A DNA stretch of 64,000 nucleotides from Prochlorococcus sp. AG-311-D23 (GCA_003284445.1 QBVH01000004.1:1-64000); one strand, 5' to 3'. Shown: positions 17,801-27,551, numbered from the stretch's first letter. Translations and numbers: made by a program. The notes: generated from the sequence alone by a model not told the origin.

Positions 17801-18435
17801 GTTGTGATTGAGGAAATATCGCTACCAATAAGCATCTGACCTGTAGTTTCCATGGTTACAGATACCATTACTGGGATTTTAATTCCAGTTCCTTTCGCTT
17901 CATTTACGCTCTGGAGAGCTGCCTTTATTTGCAAAACATCTTGGCAAGTTTCAATAAGAAAAAGATCTATTCCACCTTCAATCAGTGCTTTAGCTTGCTC
18001 AAGATAAGATTTTTTTAATTCATCAAAACTGATATGACCAAGGGTTGGGAGCTTTGTTGTTGGACCAATTGATCCAGCAACAAATCTTGGCTTATCTGAT
18101 GTTTGATATTTATTTGCAATATTCCTTGCTATTTGTGCAGCTTTGACATTGATCTCATAAGCTTTGTGTCCAATTCCATACTCATCAAGAACAATAGAAG
18201 TTGCACCAAATGTATTAGTTTCAATTACATCACATCCGGCCTCTAAGAAAGATTGATGTACTTTCTCAACACTAGAGACAGAGGTTAAGACAAGATTTTC
18301 ATTACAACCTTCTAAAGAAACACCACCATAATCATCAGATGTTAGTTCTTGATCTTGTAACGAAGTGCCTGTAGCACCATCAAATACAATTATTGGCCTC
18401 TTCTCTGAGTTTAGATAGTCTAAAAAGTCAGTCAT
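14887..18435 (-). CDS. metH: cobalamin-dependent methionine synthase
   Basis: MetH transfers a methyl group from 5-methyltetrahydrofolate to homocysteine through cobalamin. The 1182 residues comprise four modules: the homocysteine/zinc domain ending in GGCCGTRPEH (near residue 291), the pterin-binding domain (FLIIGERLNASGSKK...), the B12-binding domain with DVHDIG where His744 is the lower cobalt ligand, and the reactivation/AdoMet domain (YRGCRYSFGYPACPE). E. coli MetH is 1227 residues, so the length is close. Picocyanobacteria make pseudocobalamin, so the enzyme ties to cobU and cobN in this window. It starts at ATG 18435, 64 bases after ilvE, which lies upstream on the same strand. Confidence 0.97.
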   Translation of the reverse strand: MTDFLDYLNSEKRPIIVFDGATGTSLQDQELTSDDYGGVSLEGCNENLVLTSVSSVEKVHQSFLEAGCDVIETNTFGATSIVLDEYGIGHKAYEINVKAAQIARNIANKYQTSDKPRFVAGSIGPTTKLPTLGHISFDELKKSYLEQAKALIEGGIDLFLIETCQDVLQIKAALQSVNEAKGTGIKIPVMVSVTMETTGQMLIGSDISSITTILEPFNIDILGLNCATGPEEMKDHIKYLSEHSPFHISCIPNAGLPENVGGKAHYRLTPMELKFQLSHFINDLGVQLIGGCCGTRPEHIKQLSDLSHELLSSDHRLINLSKERSIIPAASSIYESIPYEQDNSFLIIGERLNASGSKKVRELLNIEDWDGLVGIAKSQLKENAHVLDVNVDFVGRNGIEDMSNLVKRLVNNINLPLMLDSTDYEKMESGLKHAGGKCILNSTNYEDGQDRFHKVIDLAKEHGSAVVIGTIDEDGMARSAEKKADIATRAFNDATDSGLKPYEIFYDPLALPISTGLEEDRKNGFETIKAIKLIKDRHPQVHLILGISNVSFGLASSARVVLNSIFLNEAIKAGLDSAIVSPSKILPLNKISEEEIKICLDLIYDKRIIDNSVCTYDPLTTLTSYFDDSKKLQNNSSIDEDINLPIEEKLKNHIIDGEKTNLHSNLDLALNKYKPLIIINEYLLDGMKVVGELFGSGQMQLPFVLQSAETMKYAVSYLEGFMDKSEVNQSKGKFIIATVKGDVHDIGKNLVDIILSNNGYDVINLGIKQDVNTIINAQKEHHADCIAMSGLLVKSTAFMKDNLKALNEENIDVPIILGGAALTPKFVNQDCASVYKGKVIYGRDAFTDLKFMDAYMKAKLTNNWNNLTGFSEGAPEGITIGTYKSTNSDKKVKKETLKANKVIDNSRSNEISSVKAIKPPFLGPKVLLEKDIDLSKVYKFLDRNALFAGQWQMKRSKDMSASDYKEFLSQKAEPKLDYWMNKIINDNLISPSLVYGYFPCGREGNYLKVYDTDHKSLLGKFLLPRQRSGKRYCIADFYNDLVNNQPCDYLPMQAVTMGERASDYSHKLFSQDSYSDYLFFHGLTVQLAEALAEYVHSIIRKECGFESEEPDDIKDILDVKYRGCRYSFGYPACPEVSDSRKQLDWLDASIINISMDESEQLHPEQSTTAIVALHPVAKYFGI

Positions 18436-18499
18436 ATAATATATATTTTACTTATAAAAATGAAAAAACATAAATTTAAATAAGTTATACATTCTAATT

Positions 18500-19414
18500 T
18501 TAATCTATATTCACACGTTTAACCCAATTCTCATATTCAGGTACTAAACCTTCTGTAATCTTAGTTAATTTATCTCTTAGTAAATTCATTGTTGGCATTT
18601 CTTTACTCATTAGTGTAGTTTCAATCATTTTGATCGGAGTTATCTTTGCAGCGGTGCCTGTAAGGAATACCTCATCCGATATAAATAACTCAGTTTTATC
18701 TACAGGTCTCTCGATAACATTTATTCCATTACTTTTTGCAAGTTCGATAACACTTGCACGAGTAATACCTTCAAGAATATCTTGATCTACACCAGGTGTT
18801 ATTAGATCGCCGTTTCGAACTATAAAAATGTTCATTCCACTAGCCTCACTAACTTTGCCTTGACTGTTTAGTAATAGTGCCTCATCAAATCCACTTTTTA
18901 CTGCCTCTGTTTTAGCTAACGAGCTTGTAATATATGCTCCACTAATTTTACCTCGCAGTGGAAGTGAGTTATCTTGCTGACGCGTCCAGCTACTAACACG
19001 GCAGGTAACACCATCAGGTGAAAGATAATCCCCTAGTTCTATTCCATAAATAAAGAAATTAGTTTCTATATTATGTAATCTTGGTGCAATCCCTAAATCA
19101 CTAGTATATACAAATGGTCTTATGTAAACAGGTTGAGTAGGTTTATTTTTGACTAGAAAGGTTTCTAAAGAGTGTAATACAAAATTCTCATCTAATTCAG
19201 TCATCAAAAATTTTGCGCTTTGGCATAATCTTTTTGCGTGCTTATCTGCCCTAAATAACAAAAAAGACTTACTATTATTTGGGTCTGGGATAGCACGCAT
19301 CCCACCAAAAGCTGCAGTCCCATAATGAAGAGAGTGAGTAGCAATTGATAGCTTTGCATCATTGAATGGAATACATTGCCCCTCAAACCATGCGAAGGGA
19401 AGAAAATTATGCAT
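18500..19414 (-). CDS. ilvE: branched-chain amino acid aminotransferase
   Basis: A PLP fold-type IV transaminase that interconverts branched-chain 2-oxo acids with Leu, Ile and Val. At 304 residues it has the normal length. Features: the start segment LPFAWFEGQCIPFNDAKLSI, HYGTAAFGGMRAI, the lysine-bearing GKISGAYITSSLAKTEA and the PLP-phosphate region DEVFLTGTAAKITPI. It is divergent from cobN with 71 bases between start codons and precedes metH on the same strand. In the pathway it joins ilvA, also in this window. Confidence 0.95.
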   Translation of the reverse strand: MHNFLPFAWFEGQCIPFNDAKLSIATHSLHYGTAAFGGMRAIPDPNNSKSFLLFRADKHAKRLCQSAKFLMTELDENFVLHSLETFLVKNKPTQPVYIRPFVYTSDLGIAPRLHNIETNFFIYGIELGDYLSPDGVTCRVSSWTRQQDNSLPLRGKISGAYITSSLAKTEAVKSGFDEALLLNSQGKVSEASGMNIFIVRNGDLITPGVDQDILEGITRASVIELAKSNGINVIERPVDKTELFISDEVFLTGTAAKITPIKMIETTLMSKEMPTMNLLRDKLTKITEGLVPEYENWVKRVNID

Positions 19415-19485
19415 TTAAGTTCGAGCTAGGATGAAAAAAAATCAGCATTTCAAGTTTTACTGCCTTAATTACACATAATAAATGA

Positions 19486-22400
19486 ATGCATAGAATTGCC
19501 AGCCTTCCTGGGAATGATCCTCAAGAAGAAATTACATTTATTGAACAACCAAATGCACCAGTTATCTTCCTAACAAGTGCTACATCCGACATAACTTGCT
19601 TATCTTCTGTATTAAAGCTATCTGAAAATAAAAAGTGGAGAAATAAAATCAGGGCTTTACCCGTAGCCTATTTATCATCAAATGCATCAATTGACCATTA
19701 TATATCCAATACATGTAATTCAGCAGATATCGTTGTTGTTAGGTTTTTAGGATCAAGATCATATTGGTCATATGGATTTGAACAATTAGGGTTATGGCAA
19801 TTAGAAAAACCTAATAGAAAACTAATAGTAGTATCAGGAATTGAGAGCACGGCTAATGATCTTAAAGATATTAGTAGTTTAAAAGAAGTTCAAGTTGATT
19901 TTATTCAACTTCTATTAAATCAAGGAGGATTAAATAATTATAATTACTTTTTACACCTTTTAGATAAATTAATAAGTTTAGAGGAAATTAAGCTTGATAA
20001 AAGCTTAATTGATTTTCATGATGAGTTAGTAAAATGGAACTGGACAGATAATGATTATCCTAATATTGCTATATTTCTCTACAAATCTTTATTACAATCA
20101 GGCAATACGGAATTAGCAGACTCAATAGTTGAGATTTCAAAAAGACATCAGATAAATCCAAAAATAGTATGGATTACAAGTTTTAAGTCAAAAGATATTC
20201 AGAAAGAGGTAATAAATTTATTGGCAAATGAAAAAATAGAAGCGATCATTACTACTACATCATTTTCATCAGTTGAACATAAACATGATGATATACAAAA
20301 TAGTCTTTGGGACTCATTTAATGTTCCTGTGTATCAACTCCTTATATCCAGTTCATCTATTAATGAATGGAAAAAATCTACGGTCGGTTTAAATCCAATA
20401 GACCTATCAATTCAAGTAGTTCTTCCAGAAGTAGATGGTCGAATTTGTACAGTTCCAATTGCTTTTAAAAATCTTTGCCATACAGATAACGAACTATCAG
20501 TATCTGTATATAAGACAGAACCTTATGAAAAACATATTGAATGGTGTTTTAAATATATAAAAAATCTTGTTTATCTAAGGAAGACAAGTAACTCTAAAAA
20601 AAAGATAGCTGTTGTATTAGCTAATTATCCTGTCAAGGATTCTAGAATTGCAAATGGTGTTGGTTTAGATACACCTGAAAGCTTATTAAATATTTTGAGA
20701 TGGTTAAAACATGAAGGATATTATTTAGGTGATGATCCCTTACCAGAAACTAGTAAAGAGCTAATTAACAAGTTAATTACGTACAGAACAAACTCTGATG
20801 AAACCATATCAAACGAGCCTCAATCATATTTAAGTCCTGATGATTATTTGTATTACTGGAATAACATCGAATCTTATGCAAAGAAAAAACTAATTAAACG
20901 ATGGGGTGAACCAACAAATTCAAAACAATTAGAAAAAAAAGGGTTCCCAATTAATGGATTAAGTCTAGGAAATATAACTATATTAGTTCAAGCTAATAGA
21001 GGGTTTGAATCTGATAACCTATCAGATTTGCACTCACCAGATCTACCACCTACACATAAATATGTTGCACAATATTTTTGGTTAACGTATTCATTTAAGG
21101 CAAATGCAATTATACACCTAGGTAAACATGGTAGCCTTGAATGGTTACCAGGGAAAGGTGTTGGTTTAAGTAGTAATTGTTTCCCATTTATTCTTTGCCC
21201 ACCAGTACCGAATATATACCCATTTATCGTAAATGACCCTGGAGAAGGCTCACAAGCAAAAAGAAGAACACACGCCATAATTATTGATCATTTAACACCG
21301 CCACTGTCACATGCGGGTAGTTTCAATGAGTTATTAGAAATAGAAAATTTAATTGATGAATACTATGAGTCTAAACTTATAAATGATAATAGAAATGATC
21401 TATTAGAAAAGAAAATCATAGATTTATTAATCAAAAATTCATGGCCAGGTATTGAAACTCTTACTCTTAAACCAGACAAGGAAAACATTAACATACAAGA
21501 AATAATTGATAACGCTGAAAGTTATTTGTGTGAAATAAAACAGTCACAAATAAGGACAGGTCTTCATATCTTTGGTGTAAAACTAAGCATGGACAAACTA
21601 TTAGAATTAACATTATTGATGTCAAATGTTCCAACAGGAAAAACTCAAGGTTTAACACAATGTATAGCAGATGATCTAGGATTTACTATTGACCCTTGGA
21701 AGGACGAGGAAAGTCTAGAATTAAAGCCAATAGATATTAATTTATTTAGAGAATATACCTCTATTACTGCAAGGAAAGTAGGAACAATAGTTAACTGGTT
21801 GAATGATATGGCAATGCTTATAATCGAATTTCATTGTAAAAAAATACTAAATAATAATTCAACACAAACAAATCAAATAGTTCTAAATAGAAAATTGGTG
21901 AAGTATTTAGATAATGAAAAACCAAATATAATTATTAACCATATATTAAATAATATCTTACCAAGATTATTAAAAAGTTCAATTAACGAAAAGACTAATT
22001 TTCTCAGGTCTTTGGACGGTAAAAGAATAACTAGCGGTCCTTCTGGTGCTCCAACAAGAGGGAAATTAGAAGTATTACCCACTGGTAAAAATTTCTTTTC
22101 TGTTGATATCAGAGCTATTCCAACAGAAACAGCTTGGGACTTAGGGAAAAGAAGCGCTGAAAAAATAGTTGGTCTTTACTTACAGGAAAATGGAGAACAC
22201 CTATCACATCTTGCTATTTCGATTTGGGGAACTTCTACCATGAGAAATGGTGGAGAAGATATTTGTCAGCTATTTGCTCTAATGGGTTTAAGACCTATAT
22301 GGGACGGAACATTAAGAAGGGTTGTGGACATAGAAGTAATTCCAATAAGTGTTTTAAATAGGCCCAGAGTTGACGTCACATTAAGAATTTCAGGTTTGTT

Positions 22401-23274
22401 CAGGGATGCATTTCCTCAAATCATTGAATTAATAAGAAGAGGTCAAAACCTTATTGGGAATTTAAATGAGCCAACTGCTCTTAATCCACTGGCTGAGTCA
22501 TATAGAAATGGTAAAACCGAATCTAGAATATTTGGATCAGCACCTGGTTCCTATGGAGCAGGATTACAGGAAATAATTAATAGTGGCTCCTGGGAAAAAC
22601 AAACTGAACTTGCCAACGCATTTATTGAATGGAGTAAATGGCGTTATGAAGGTTCAAACAATATTGTTAAAGACAGAAAGGGGTTGGAAGATAATTTAGC
22701 CAAAGTGAAAGTTGTACTTCATAGTCAAGACAATAGAGAACACGACATACTTGATTCAGATGATTATTATCAATTTCAGGGTGGCTTGATCTCAGCAGTT
22801 AAGAAAACGAGTGGGAGCAATCCACAGGCATATTTTGCAGATAATTCTAGATATCAACGTCCAAGAATTCATAAACTATCAAAAGAAATAGATAAGGTAG
22901 TTAGAAGTAGATTGTTAAACCCTAAATGGCTTGATGGAATGAAAAAACATGGCTACAAAGGTGCCTTTGAGATGTCAGCAAGTCTTGACTATTTATTCTC
23001 ATTTGATGCAACAACTAACCTTGTTCCCGATTGGTGTTATAAGTCAATTACTAATAACTGGTTGGAAGATGAAAATACAAAGAAATTTATTATTGATAAT
23101 AATCCATGGGCTTTAAGAGATATAGCTGAAAGATTACTTGAGGCCTCCAACCGAGAACTATGGACAAATTCAACTCTTGAAGAAATAAAATCTATAAAAA
23201 CTGTTTTATCAGATATAGATAGTAAAATTGAAAAATTTAGTTCAAATAAAAACAATAATAAATCATCGCCTTAA
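19486..23274 (+). CDS. cobN: cobaltochelatase subunit CobN
   Basis: The large subunit of the ATP-dependent chelatase that inserts cobalt into hydrogenobyrinate a,c-diamide; it resembles ChlH of magnesium chelatase. The 1262-residue length is typical. The family motif HLGKHGSLEWLPGK begins at residue 544 and contains His residues used in metal/porphyrin handling. Further conserved segments are NPGEG-like NDPGEGSQAKRRTHA, LPTGKNFFSVD, and FGSAPGSYGAGLQ. It starts at ATG 19486, next to the divergent ilvE. Its last 12 bases overlap the convergent PHP gene. In picocyanobacteria the ChlD/ChlI subunits may serve as partners. Confidence 0.96.
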   Translation: MHRIASLPGNDPQEEITFIEQPNAPVIFLTSATSDITCLSSVLKLSENKKWRNKIRALPVAYLSSNASIDHYISNTCNSADIVVVRFLGSRSYWSYGFEQLGLWQLEKPNRKLIVVSGIESTANDLKDISSLKEVQVDFIQLLLNQGGLNNYNYFLHLLDKLISLEEIKLDKSLIDFHDELVKWNWTDNDYPNIAIFLYKSLLQSGNTELADSIVEISKRHQINPKIVWITSFKSKDIQKEVINLLANEKIEAIITTTSFSSVEHKHDDIQNSLWDSFNVPVYQLLISSSSINEWKKSTVGLNPIDLSIQVVLPEVDGRICTVPIAFKNLCHTDNELSVSVYKTEPYEKHIEWCFKYIKNLVYLRKTSNSKKKIAVVLANYPVKDSRIANGVGLDTPESLLNILRWLKHEGYYLGDDPLPETSKELINKLITYRTNSDETISNEPQSYLSPDDYLYYWNNIESYAKKKLIKRWGEPTNSKQLEKKGFPINGLSLGNITILVQANRGFESDNLSDLHSPDLPPTHKYVAQYFWLTYSFKANAIIHLGKHGSLEWLPGKGVGLSSNCFPFILCPPVPNIYPFIVNDPGEGSQAKRRTHAIIIDHLTPPLSHAGSFNELLEIENLIDEYYESKLINDNRNDLLEKKIIDLLIKNSWPGIETLTLKPDKENINIQEIIDNAESYLCEIKQSQIRTGLHIFGVKLSMDKLLELTLLMSNVPTGKTQGLTQCIADDLGFTIDPWKDEESLELKPIDINLFREYTSITARKVGTIVNWLNDMAMLIIEFHCKKILNNNSTQTNQIVLNRKLVKYLDNEKPNIIINHILNNILPRLLKSSINEKTNFLRSLDGKRITSGPSGAPTRGKLEVLPTGKNFFSVDIRAIPTETAWDLGKRSAEKIVGLYLQENGEHLSHLAISIWGTSTMRNGGEDICQLFALMGLRPIWDGTLRRVVDIEVIPISVLNRPRVDVTLRISGLFRDAFPQIIELIRRGQNLIGNLNEPTALNPLAESYRNGKTESRIFGSAPGSYGAGLQEIINSGSWEKQTELANAFIEWSKWRYEGSNNIVKDRKGLEDNLAKVKVVLHSQDNREHDILDSDDYYQFQGGLISAVKKTSGSNPQAYFADNSRYQRPRIHKLSKEIDKVVRSRLLNPKWLDGMKKHGYKGAFEMSASLDYLFSFDATTNLVPDWCYKSITNNWLEDENTKKFIIDNNPWALRDIAERLLEASNRELWTNSTLEEIKSIKTVLSDIDSKIEKFSSNKNNNKSSP

Positions 23275-23922
23275 AAGAGATAATCCATGACTATCCGTAC
23301 CACATGTAGATAACAAAGAATATGAATTTGCACAATCAAATATCTTATCGCAGACAAATTCTGATGGTCTCCAATTATGTGCTCTTTCGTAGTTATACCA
23401 AGTTTCAACAGCGTCAAATTTAAGAATAGAAGCTTCATTAATCAAGATATCAAATGGAAGCTTATATCTGGCAGGATGAGCTAATACAGCAATCCCATTA
23501 GCATTATGAATAGACTCAACTACAGTTGAAGCTAATAATTCATTACCAATAGCAGATTTATGATCTATATAGGGCAATAAGTAATTTGATTTAGGATTAA
23601 AACCAAGACCTAAAACATGGACTAAACATCCCTTTAATAGACAAGTGATTTCTATACCAGTCCATAATTTAGGATTATTTATTCTATTTTTGTAGGTGAA
23701 ATCGTTAGATTTGCTTAATTCAATATAAGCATCTACTGAGTGATGATCAGTAATTGCATAATGATCAAGATTTAATTCAATTGCTTGATTATAAATTTCT
23801 TTTGCGGTCAAGCTACCATCACTATATGTTGAATGCATATGGAAATTAATAGAATTTGGGCAGCTATCTTTATTAATCGATTTAATTATATTTACTAAGG
23901 CAAGAGAATCAATATTAGACAT
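23263..23922 (-). CDS. PHP-domain metal-dependent phosphoesterase
   Basis: A 219-residue polymerase-and-histidinol-phosphatase-type protein. Metal-ligand motifs are FHMHSTYSDGSL (H28, H30, D35), HYAITDHHSV (D and two H), an acidic GIEITC, and VLAHPARY, ending CGTDSHG. It belongs to the group that includes the 3',5'-bisphosphate/oligo-RNA nuclease RnaAM (YciV) and TrpH, so a nucleotide phosphohydrolase is likely, but the substrate is unproved. It is a short version lacking the extra insertion of RnaAM. Translation starts 6 bases after the hemJ stop, indicating one transcript. Confidence 0.82.
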   Translation of the reverse strand: MSNIDSLALVNIIKSINKDSCPNSINFHMHSTYSDGSLTAKEIYNQAIELNLDHYAITDHHSVDAYIELSKSNDFTYKNRINNPKLWTGIEITCLLKGCLVHVLGLGFNPKSNYLLPYIDHKSAIGNELLASTVVESIHNANGIAVLAHPARYKLPFDILINEASILKFDAVETWYNYERAHNWRPSEFVCDKIFDCANSYSLLSTCGTDSHGLSLLRR

Positions 23923-23927
23923 ACTAA

Positions 23928-24491
23928 CTAAGTAAGTTGTTTCTTATTCTTTCTCCATTTAGCATAGAATTGTATACTTGCTGCCATAAATAGTATCAAT
24001 CCAAATATTAACCAACTAGCTGCACTCGTAGGAAACTGATTCTTAAAAACGACAAGCATTACAACAACAACTAACAATAGTGTTGGCAACTCATTCAAAG
24101 CTCGGAGTTGTTGTCCAGTATAATTAAACTTATTATTAATTAATTCATTCATAATTTTATAGCAATAAAAATGATATATAAGTAAAAAAGCTACAAACAA
24201 TAATTTAATCTGCATCCATGTCTGAGAAAGATATGATGGCTGCATATATAATAATCCGGATGCCATGATGACAGCTAAAATCATCCCAGGAGTTGTTATG
24301 ATATTTGCTAATCTTTTCTCCATTAAAGTATATTGATTATTAAATGCATCCCTAATTTCTTCTTTCTCAGTCTGTACTTCTACATGGTAAATAAATAATC
24401 TAACTAAGTAAAATAAACCTGCAAACCAAACTACTACGCCGATAATATGAAAGGATTTAAACCACAAATATGTCTCAGGCGAAAAAATCAT
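23928..24491 (-). CDS. hemJ: protoporphyrinogen oxidase HemJ
   Basis: A small integral membrane protein (187 aa, about four hydrophobic helices) that oxidises protoporphyrinogen IX to protoporphyrin IX for heme and chlorophyll synthesis. It closely follows the known HemJ pattern of Synechocystis: YLWFKSFHIIGVVVWFAGLFY, MEKRLANIITTPGM, and a conserved helix ending near FNYTGQQLRALNELP. His15 in the first helix is in the position of the conserved heme-ligand/active-site His. The gene is first in a pair with the PHP gene. No other HemY or HemG candidate is visible here. Confidence 0.92.
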   Translation of the reverse strand: MIFSPETYLWFKSFHIIGVVVWFAGLFYLVRLFIYHVEVQTEKEEIRDAFNNQYTLMEKRLANIITTPGMILAVIMASGLLYMQPSYLSQTWMQIKLLFVAFLLIYHFYCYKIMNELINNKFNYTGQQLRALNELPTLLLVVVVMLVVFKNQFPTSAASWLIFGLILFMAASIQFYAKWRKNKKQLT

Positions 24492-24583
24492 ATTCTATTA
24501 AATGTTTCGTGCCTTCATATCACTATATACATTACTATAATAAAGTTTGGCTGTCTCTAAATCGTAAAAAAATTATCAATAGA

Positions 24584-26506
24584 TTATTTATTTTGATCTG
24601 GATGAAAATAATTTCTAATAACAACAGCAGTAGATGTTCCTAAGCCTGGTGTTGATGAAAGTTCAGATAGAGATGCCATTTGTATTGCTTCTATTGACCG
24701 GAAATGCTCTAATAATAATTTTATTCTTTGTGGTCCCAATCCAGGAATTTCATTTAGCTGAGAACGTTTCATACGTTGACTTCTTTTTTGTCTATGAAAG
24801 GTAATTGCAAACCTATGAGCTTCATCTCTAAGCCTTCTTAACAAAAGCATTCCTGATTGATTTGGTTCAGTTTCTAATGGTTGTTTAACATTTGGAATAA
24901 AAATTTCTTCTTTCTTTTTGGCAAGGGAAATAACATTTACATTTTGATCGAGATTTAATTCTTCTAGAGCAGTTAATACTGAACTTAGTTGACCTTTACC
25001 ACCATCTATTACAACTAAATCTGGCCAGTCATTCAAATTATTCTTATCAAGAACACTTGATTCATTCTTTGATAGTTCATTCATATCACCACCATCTTCT
25101 TTGAACCTAGCCCATCTTCTAAATCTCCTAGTAATCACTTCAGCCATTGATTCGAAATCGTCGCTATGTCCTAGTTTTATATTTGAACTTTTAATTTTAT
25201 ATTTTCTATAGTGTTGTCTAGCTGCGATTCCATCAATAAAAACTACTTGAGATGCTACAGCGTCACTACCTTGAATATGACTAATATCGTAACATTCAAT
25301 TCTTTTAGGAATTTTTACTAAATCAAGGATATTGGTTAAATCATCTAGTTCAAGTAAATTCTTATCTTGTGATTGTTTTATTCTTTGCAACTCTAGATTT
25401 GCATTCTTTTCTACTAATTTAATAATTTCCGCTTTCTTTGATCTTTTTGGTATTTTAATATTAACTTTTTGCTTTTTAATTTCACTAAGCCATTCAGATA
25501 TTAAGACTGTATTCATTAATTCATGTTGAACTAATATTTCTGATGGTATTTCAACAGGGTCCACATTTGAATAATGATTTTCAATTACCTTTTGAAGTAT
25601 TTGTGATGAATTAAGATTATTATTATCAGAGAAATACCCTAGTCTTCCAATTAATTTACCTGATCGCATTTGAAAAATTTGTACTGAGCTTATATTTTCA
25701 TCTGATGCCAATGCAATAATATCCCTGCAAACAGATGAGTCAGGAATAATCATCTTTTGAGTTTCATATAATCTATCAATTCCCTTAAGCTGATCTCTAA
25801 CTGATCCAGCTTCCTCAAATTTCAATAACTCCGAAAAAGAGTGCATTTGTTTTTCTAATAATGATCTTAATTCTTCAGTTCTCCCCTGAAATATCATTTC
25901 AACTCTTTTAAGTGTATTTCTATAATCTTCTGAACTAATTTCTTCCTGGCAAACACCTGGACATCTTCCAATTGAATAGTTAAGACAAGTTCTATCCTTA
26001 TATAGTGGAATCCTTCTTTGTCTTAATGGAAACAACTTTTTAATACTAAATAGAGTCTGCCGAAGTAAATAAACATCTACATAAGGACCATAATATTTAT
26101 CTTTTAATTGACGCTGACGTCTTTTCCTCGTTAAAAAGATTCTTGGATACTTGTCACCCCATGTAATGCAAATATATGGATATTTTTTATCATCCTTTAA
26201 TAAAACATTAAAATATGGTTGATTAGATTTAATTAAGTTTGATTCTAGAGTCAATGCCTCACTTTCATTATCAGTAACAATCAATTCAATATCTACAATT
26301 TGCCTCACCATCAATGAAATCCTTGGACTTAATTCACCTCCTGAACGAAAATAACTTCTAACTCTATTTCTTAACTTTTTAGACTTTCCAACATATAACA
26401 ATCTGTCCTCAGAATCTTTCATTAAATAACAACCAGGATCATTTGGTATATCCTTCAAAAATTCCGATAATCTTGGCTTGTCCCTTATTAACGGTGCTAG
26501 TTCCAC
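24584..26506 (-). CDS. uvrC: excinuclease ABC subunit C
   Basis: UvrC makes both incisions of nucleotide-excision repair after UvrAB locates damage. At 640 residues it has the full layout: an N-terminal GIY-YIG nuclease (GCYLMKDSEDRLLYVGKSK), a central region with the four-cysteine-like LNYSIGRCPGVC, a UVR helix that binds UvrB (about 205-240), the RNase H-like second nuclease (IECYDISHIQGSDAVAS and DLVVIDGGKGQL), and C-terminal helix-hairpin-helix repeats (NEIPGLGPQRIKLLLEHF). The first codon is GTG at 26506. It precedes nothing on the same strand until hemJ, 92 bases on. Confidence 0.97.
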   Translation of the reverse strand: MELAPLIRDKPRLSEFLKDIPNDPGCYLMKDSEDRLLYVGKSKKLRNRVRSYFRSGGELSPRISLMVRQIVDIELIVTDNESEALTLESNLIKSNQPYFNVLLKDDKKYPYICITWGDKYPRIFLTRKRRQRQLKDKYYGPYVDVYLLRQTLFSIKKLFPLRQRRIPLYKDRTCLNYSIGRCPGVCQEEISSEDYRNTLKRVEMIFQGRTEELRSLLEKQMHSFSELLKFEEAGSVRDQLKGIDRLYETQKMIIPDSSVCRDIIALASDENISSVQIFQMRSGKLIGRLGYFSDNNNLNSSQILQKVIENHYSNVDPVEIPSEILVQHELMNTVLISEWLSEIKKQKVNIKIPKRSKKAEIIKLVEKNANLELQRIKQSQDKNLLELDDLTNILDLVKIPKRIECYDISHIQGSDAVASQVVFIDGIAARQHYRKYKIKSSNIKLGHSDDFESMAEVITRRFRRWARFKEDGGDMNELSKNESSVLDKNNLNDWPDLVVIDGGKGQLSSVLTALEELNLDQNVNVISLAKKKEEIFIPNVKQPLETEPNQSGMLLLRRLRDEAHRFAITFHRQKRSQRMKRSQLNEIPGLGPQRIKLLLEHFRSIEAIQMASLSELSSTPGLGTSTAVVIRNYFHPDQNK

Positions 26507-26524
26507 CGAACTCGTCTCGGTAAA

Positions 26525-27007
26525 TTAACCACCATAGTTCCATCCAGTGCTGGCTAAATTTAAGGCAGATCCATCTTTATTCAATACTGCACTCTTTACT
26601 TCAGCAACAAAAACTGTGTGATCTCCATGCTCAACTCCTGAAATAACTTCACATTCAACGCCACCAATAACATCTTCGATTAGGGGCATTCCTAATTCAC
26701 CATAGGTAAATTTACAAGCTTCAAATCTTCCTCCTAATCCTTTTTGAGGCTTAAAGAAAACAGCAGCTAGATCCTTTTGATCCTCTCTCAAGACATTTAA
26801 GGAAAACATCTTAGTCCTTTGAATAATTCCATGACTAGATCCATCGGCACGAACAGCCATTACAACCAAAGGAGGGGTAAATGAGCCTTGTGTTACCCAG
26901 CTTGCAGTAAAACCATTTATTTCATCTCCCTCTCTTACTGCACATATAAATAATCCATGGGGGATTTTGCGCAAAAGAACTTTTTTGGCATCCTGGTTGA
27001 GAGTCAT
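26525..27007 (-). CDS. flavin reductase-like domain protein
   Basis: A 160-residue FMN-binding split-barrel protein of the flavin-reductase-like family. The motif NGFTASWVTQGSFTPPLVVMAV (about 30-52) binds flavin and SLNVLREDQKDLAAVFF and GDHTVFVAEV are further family segments. In cyanobacteria this domain is usually the C-terminal part of flavodiiron proteins; here it stands alone without the iron and flavodoxin modules. Probable activity is NAD(P)H-dependent flavin reduction, but the electron acceptor is unknown. It starts at ATG 27007, divergent from coaD, and precedes uvrC by 18 bases. Confidence 0.78.
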   Translation of the reverse strand: MTLNQDAKKVLLRKIPHGLFICAVREGDEINGFTASWVTQGSFTPPLVVMAVRADGSSHGIIQRTKMFSLNVLREDQKDLAAVFFKPQKGLGGRFEACKFTYGELGMPLIEDVIGGVECEVISGVEHGDHTVFVAEVKSAVLNKDGSALNLASTGWNYGG

Positions 27008-27074
27008 GCGCTTTGATACTTTTATAGATATGCAATTCTATGAAAGAAATGGACTTTTTTAAAGTTAAAAAACC

Positions 27075-27551
27075 ATGAAGGCGCTTTATCCGGGTAGTTT
27101 CGACCCATTAACGTTTGGTCACCTTGATTTAATTCAAAGAGGAAGTGATTTATTTGGAGAGGTTCTCATTGCAGTATTAGAAAATCCTTTAAAAAAGGCT
27201 ACTTTCTCATGTGAAAGAAGAATTCAGCAGATTGAAAATGCTACTAAAGATATCTCAGGTTGCAGAACAATAGCTTTTAAAGGATTAACTGTGGATTGTG
27301 CTCGTGAATATAATGCTGATCTTATTTTAAGGGGCTTAAGAGCTATGAGTGATTTTGAATATGAACTACAGGTTGCTCATACAAACAGATCATTAAATAA
27401 TCAATATGAAACAATTTTTCTAGCAACAGAAACGCACCATAGCTTTCTAAGTAGTTCAGTAGTGAAAGAAGTTGCAAGATTTGGTGGAGAAATTCGTCAT
27501 ATGGTTCCTGAATTCATTGCAAAGGATCTAATGAAACTAAATACTAATTAA
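27075..27551 (+). CDS. coaD: phosphopantetheine adenylyltransferase
   Basis: CoaD joins ATP and 4'-phosphopantetheine to make dephospho-CoA, the penultimate step of CoA synthesis. The 158-residue protein has the nucleotidyltransferase motif TFGHLDLI (HxGH variant, near residues 14-21) with PGSFDPLT before it, [18 protein letters not shown] for substrate binding and [13 protein letters not shown] near the C-terminus. It is divergent from the flavin reductase gene (67 bases between starts) and its last four bases overlap the convergent dacB gene. Confidence 0.96.
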   Translation: MKALYPGSFDPLTFGHLDLIQRGSDLFGEVLIAVLENPLKKATFSCERRIQQIENATKDISGCRTIAFKGLTVDCAREYNADLILRGLRAMSDFEYELQVAHTNRSLNNQYETIFLATETHHSFLSSSVVKEVARFGGEIRHMVPEFIAKDLMKLNTN

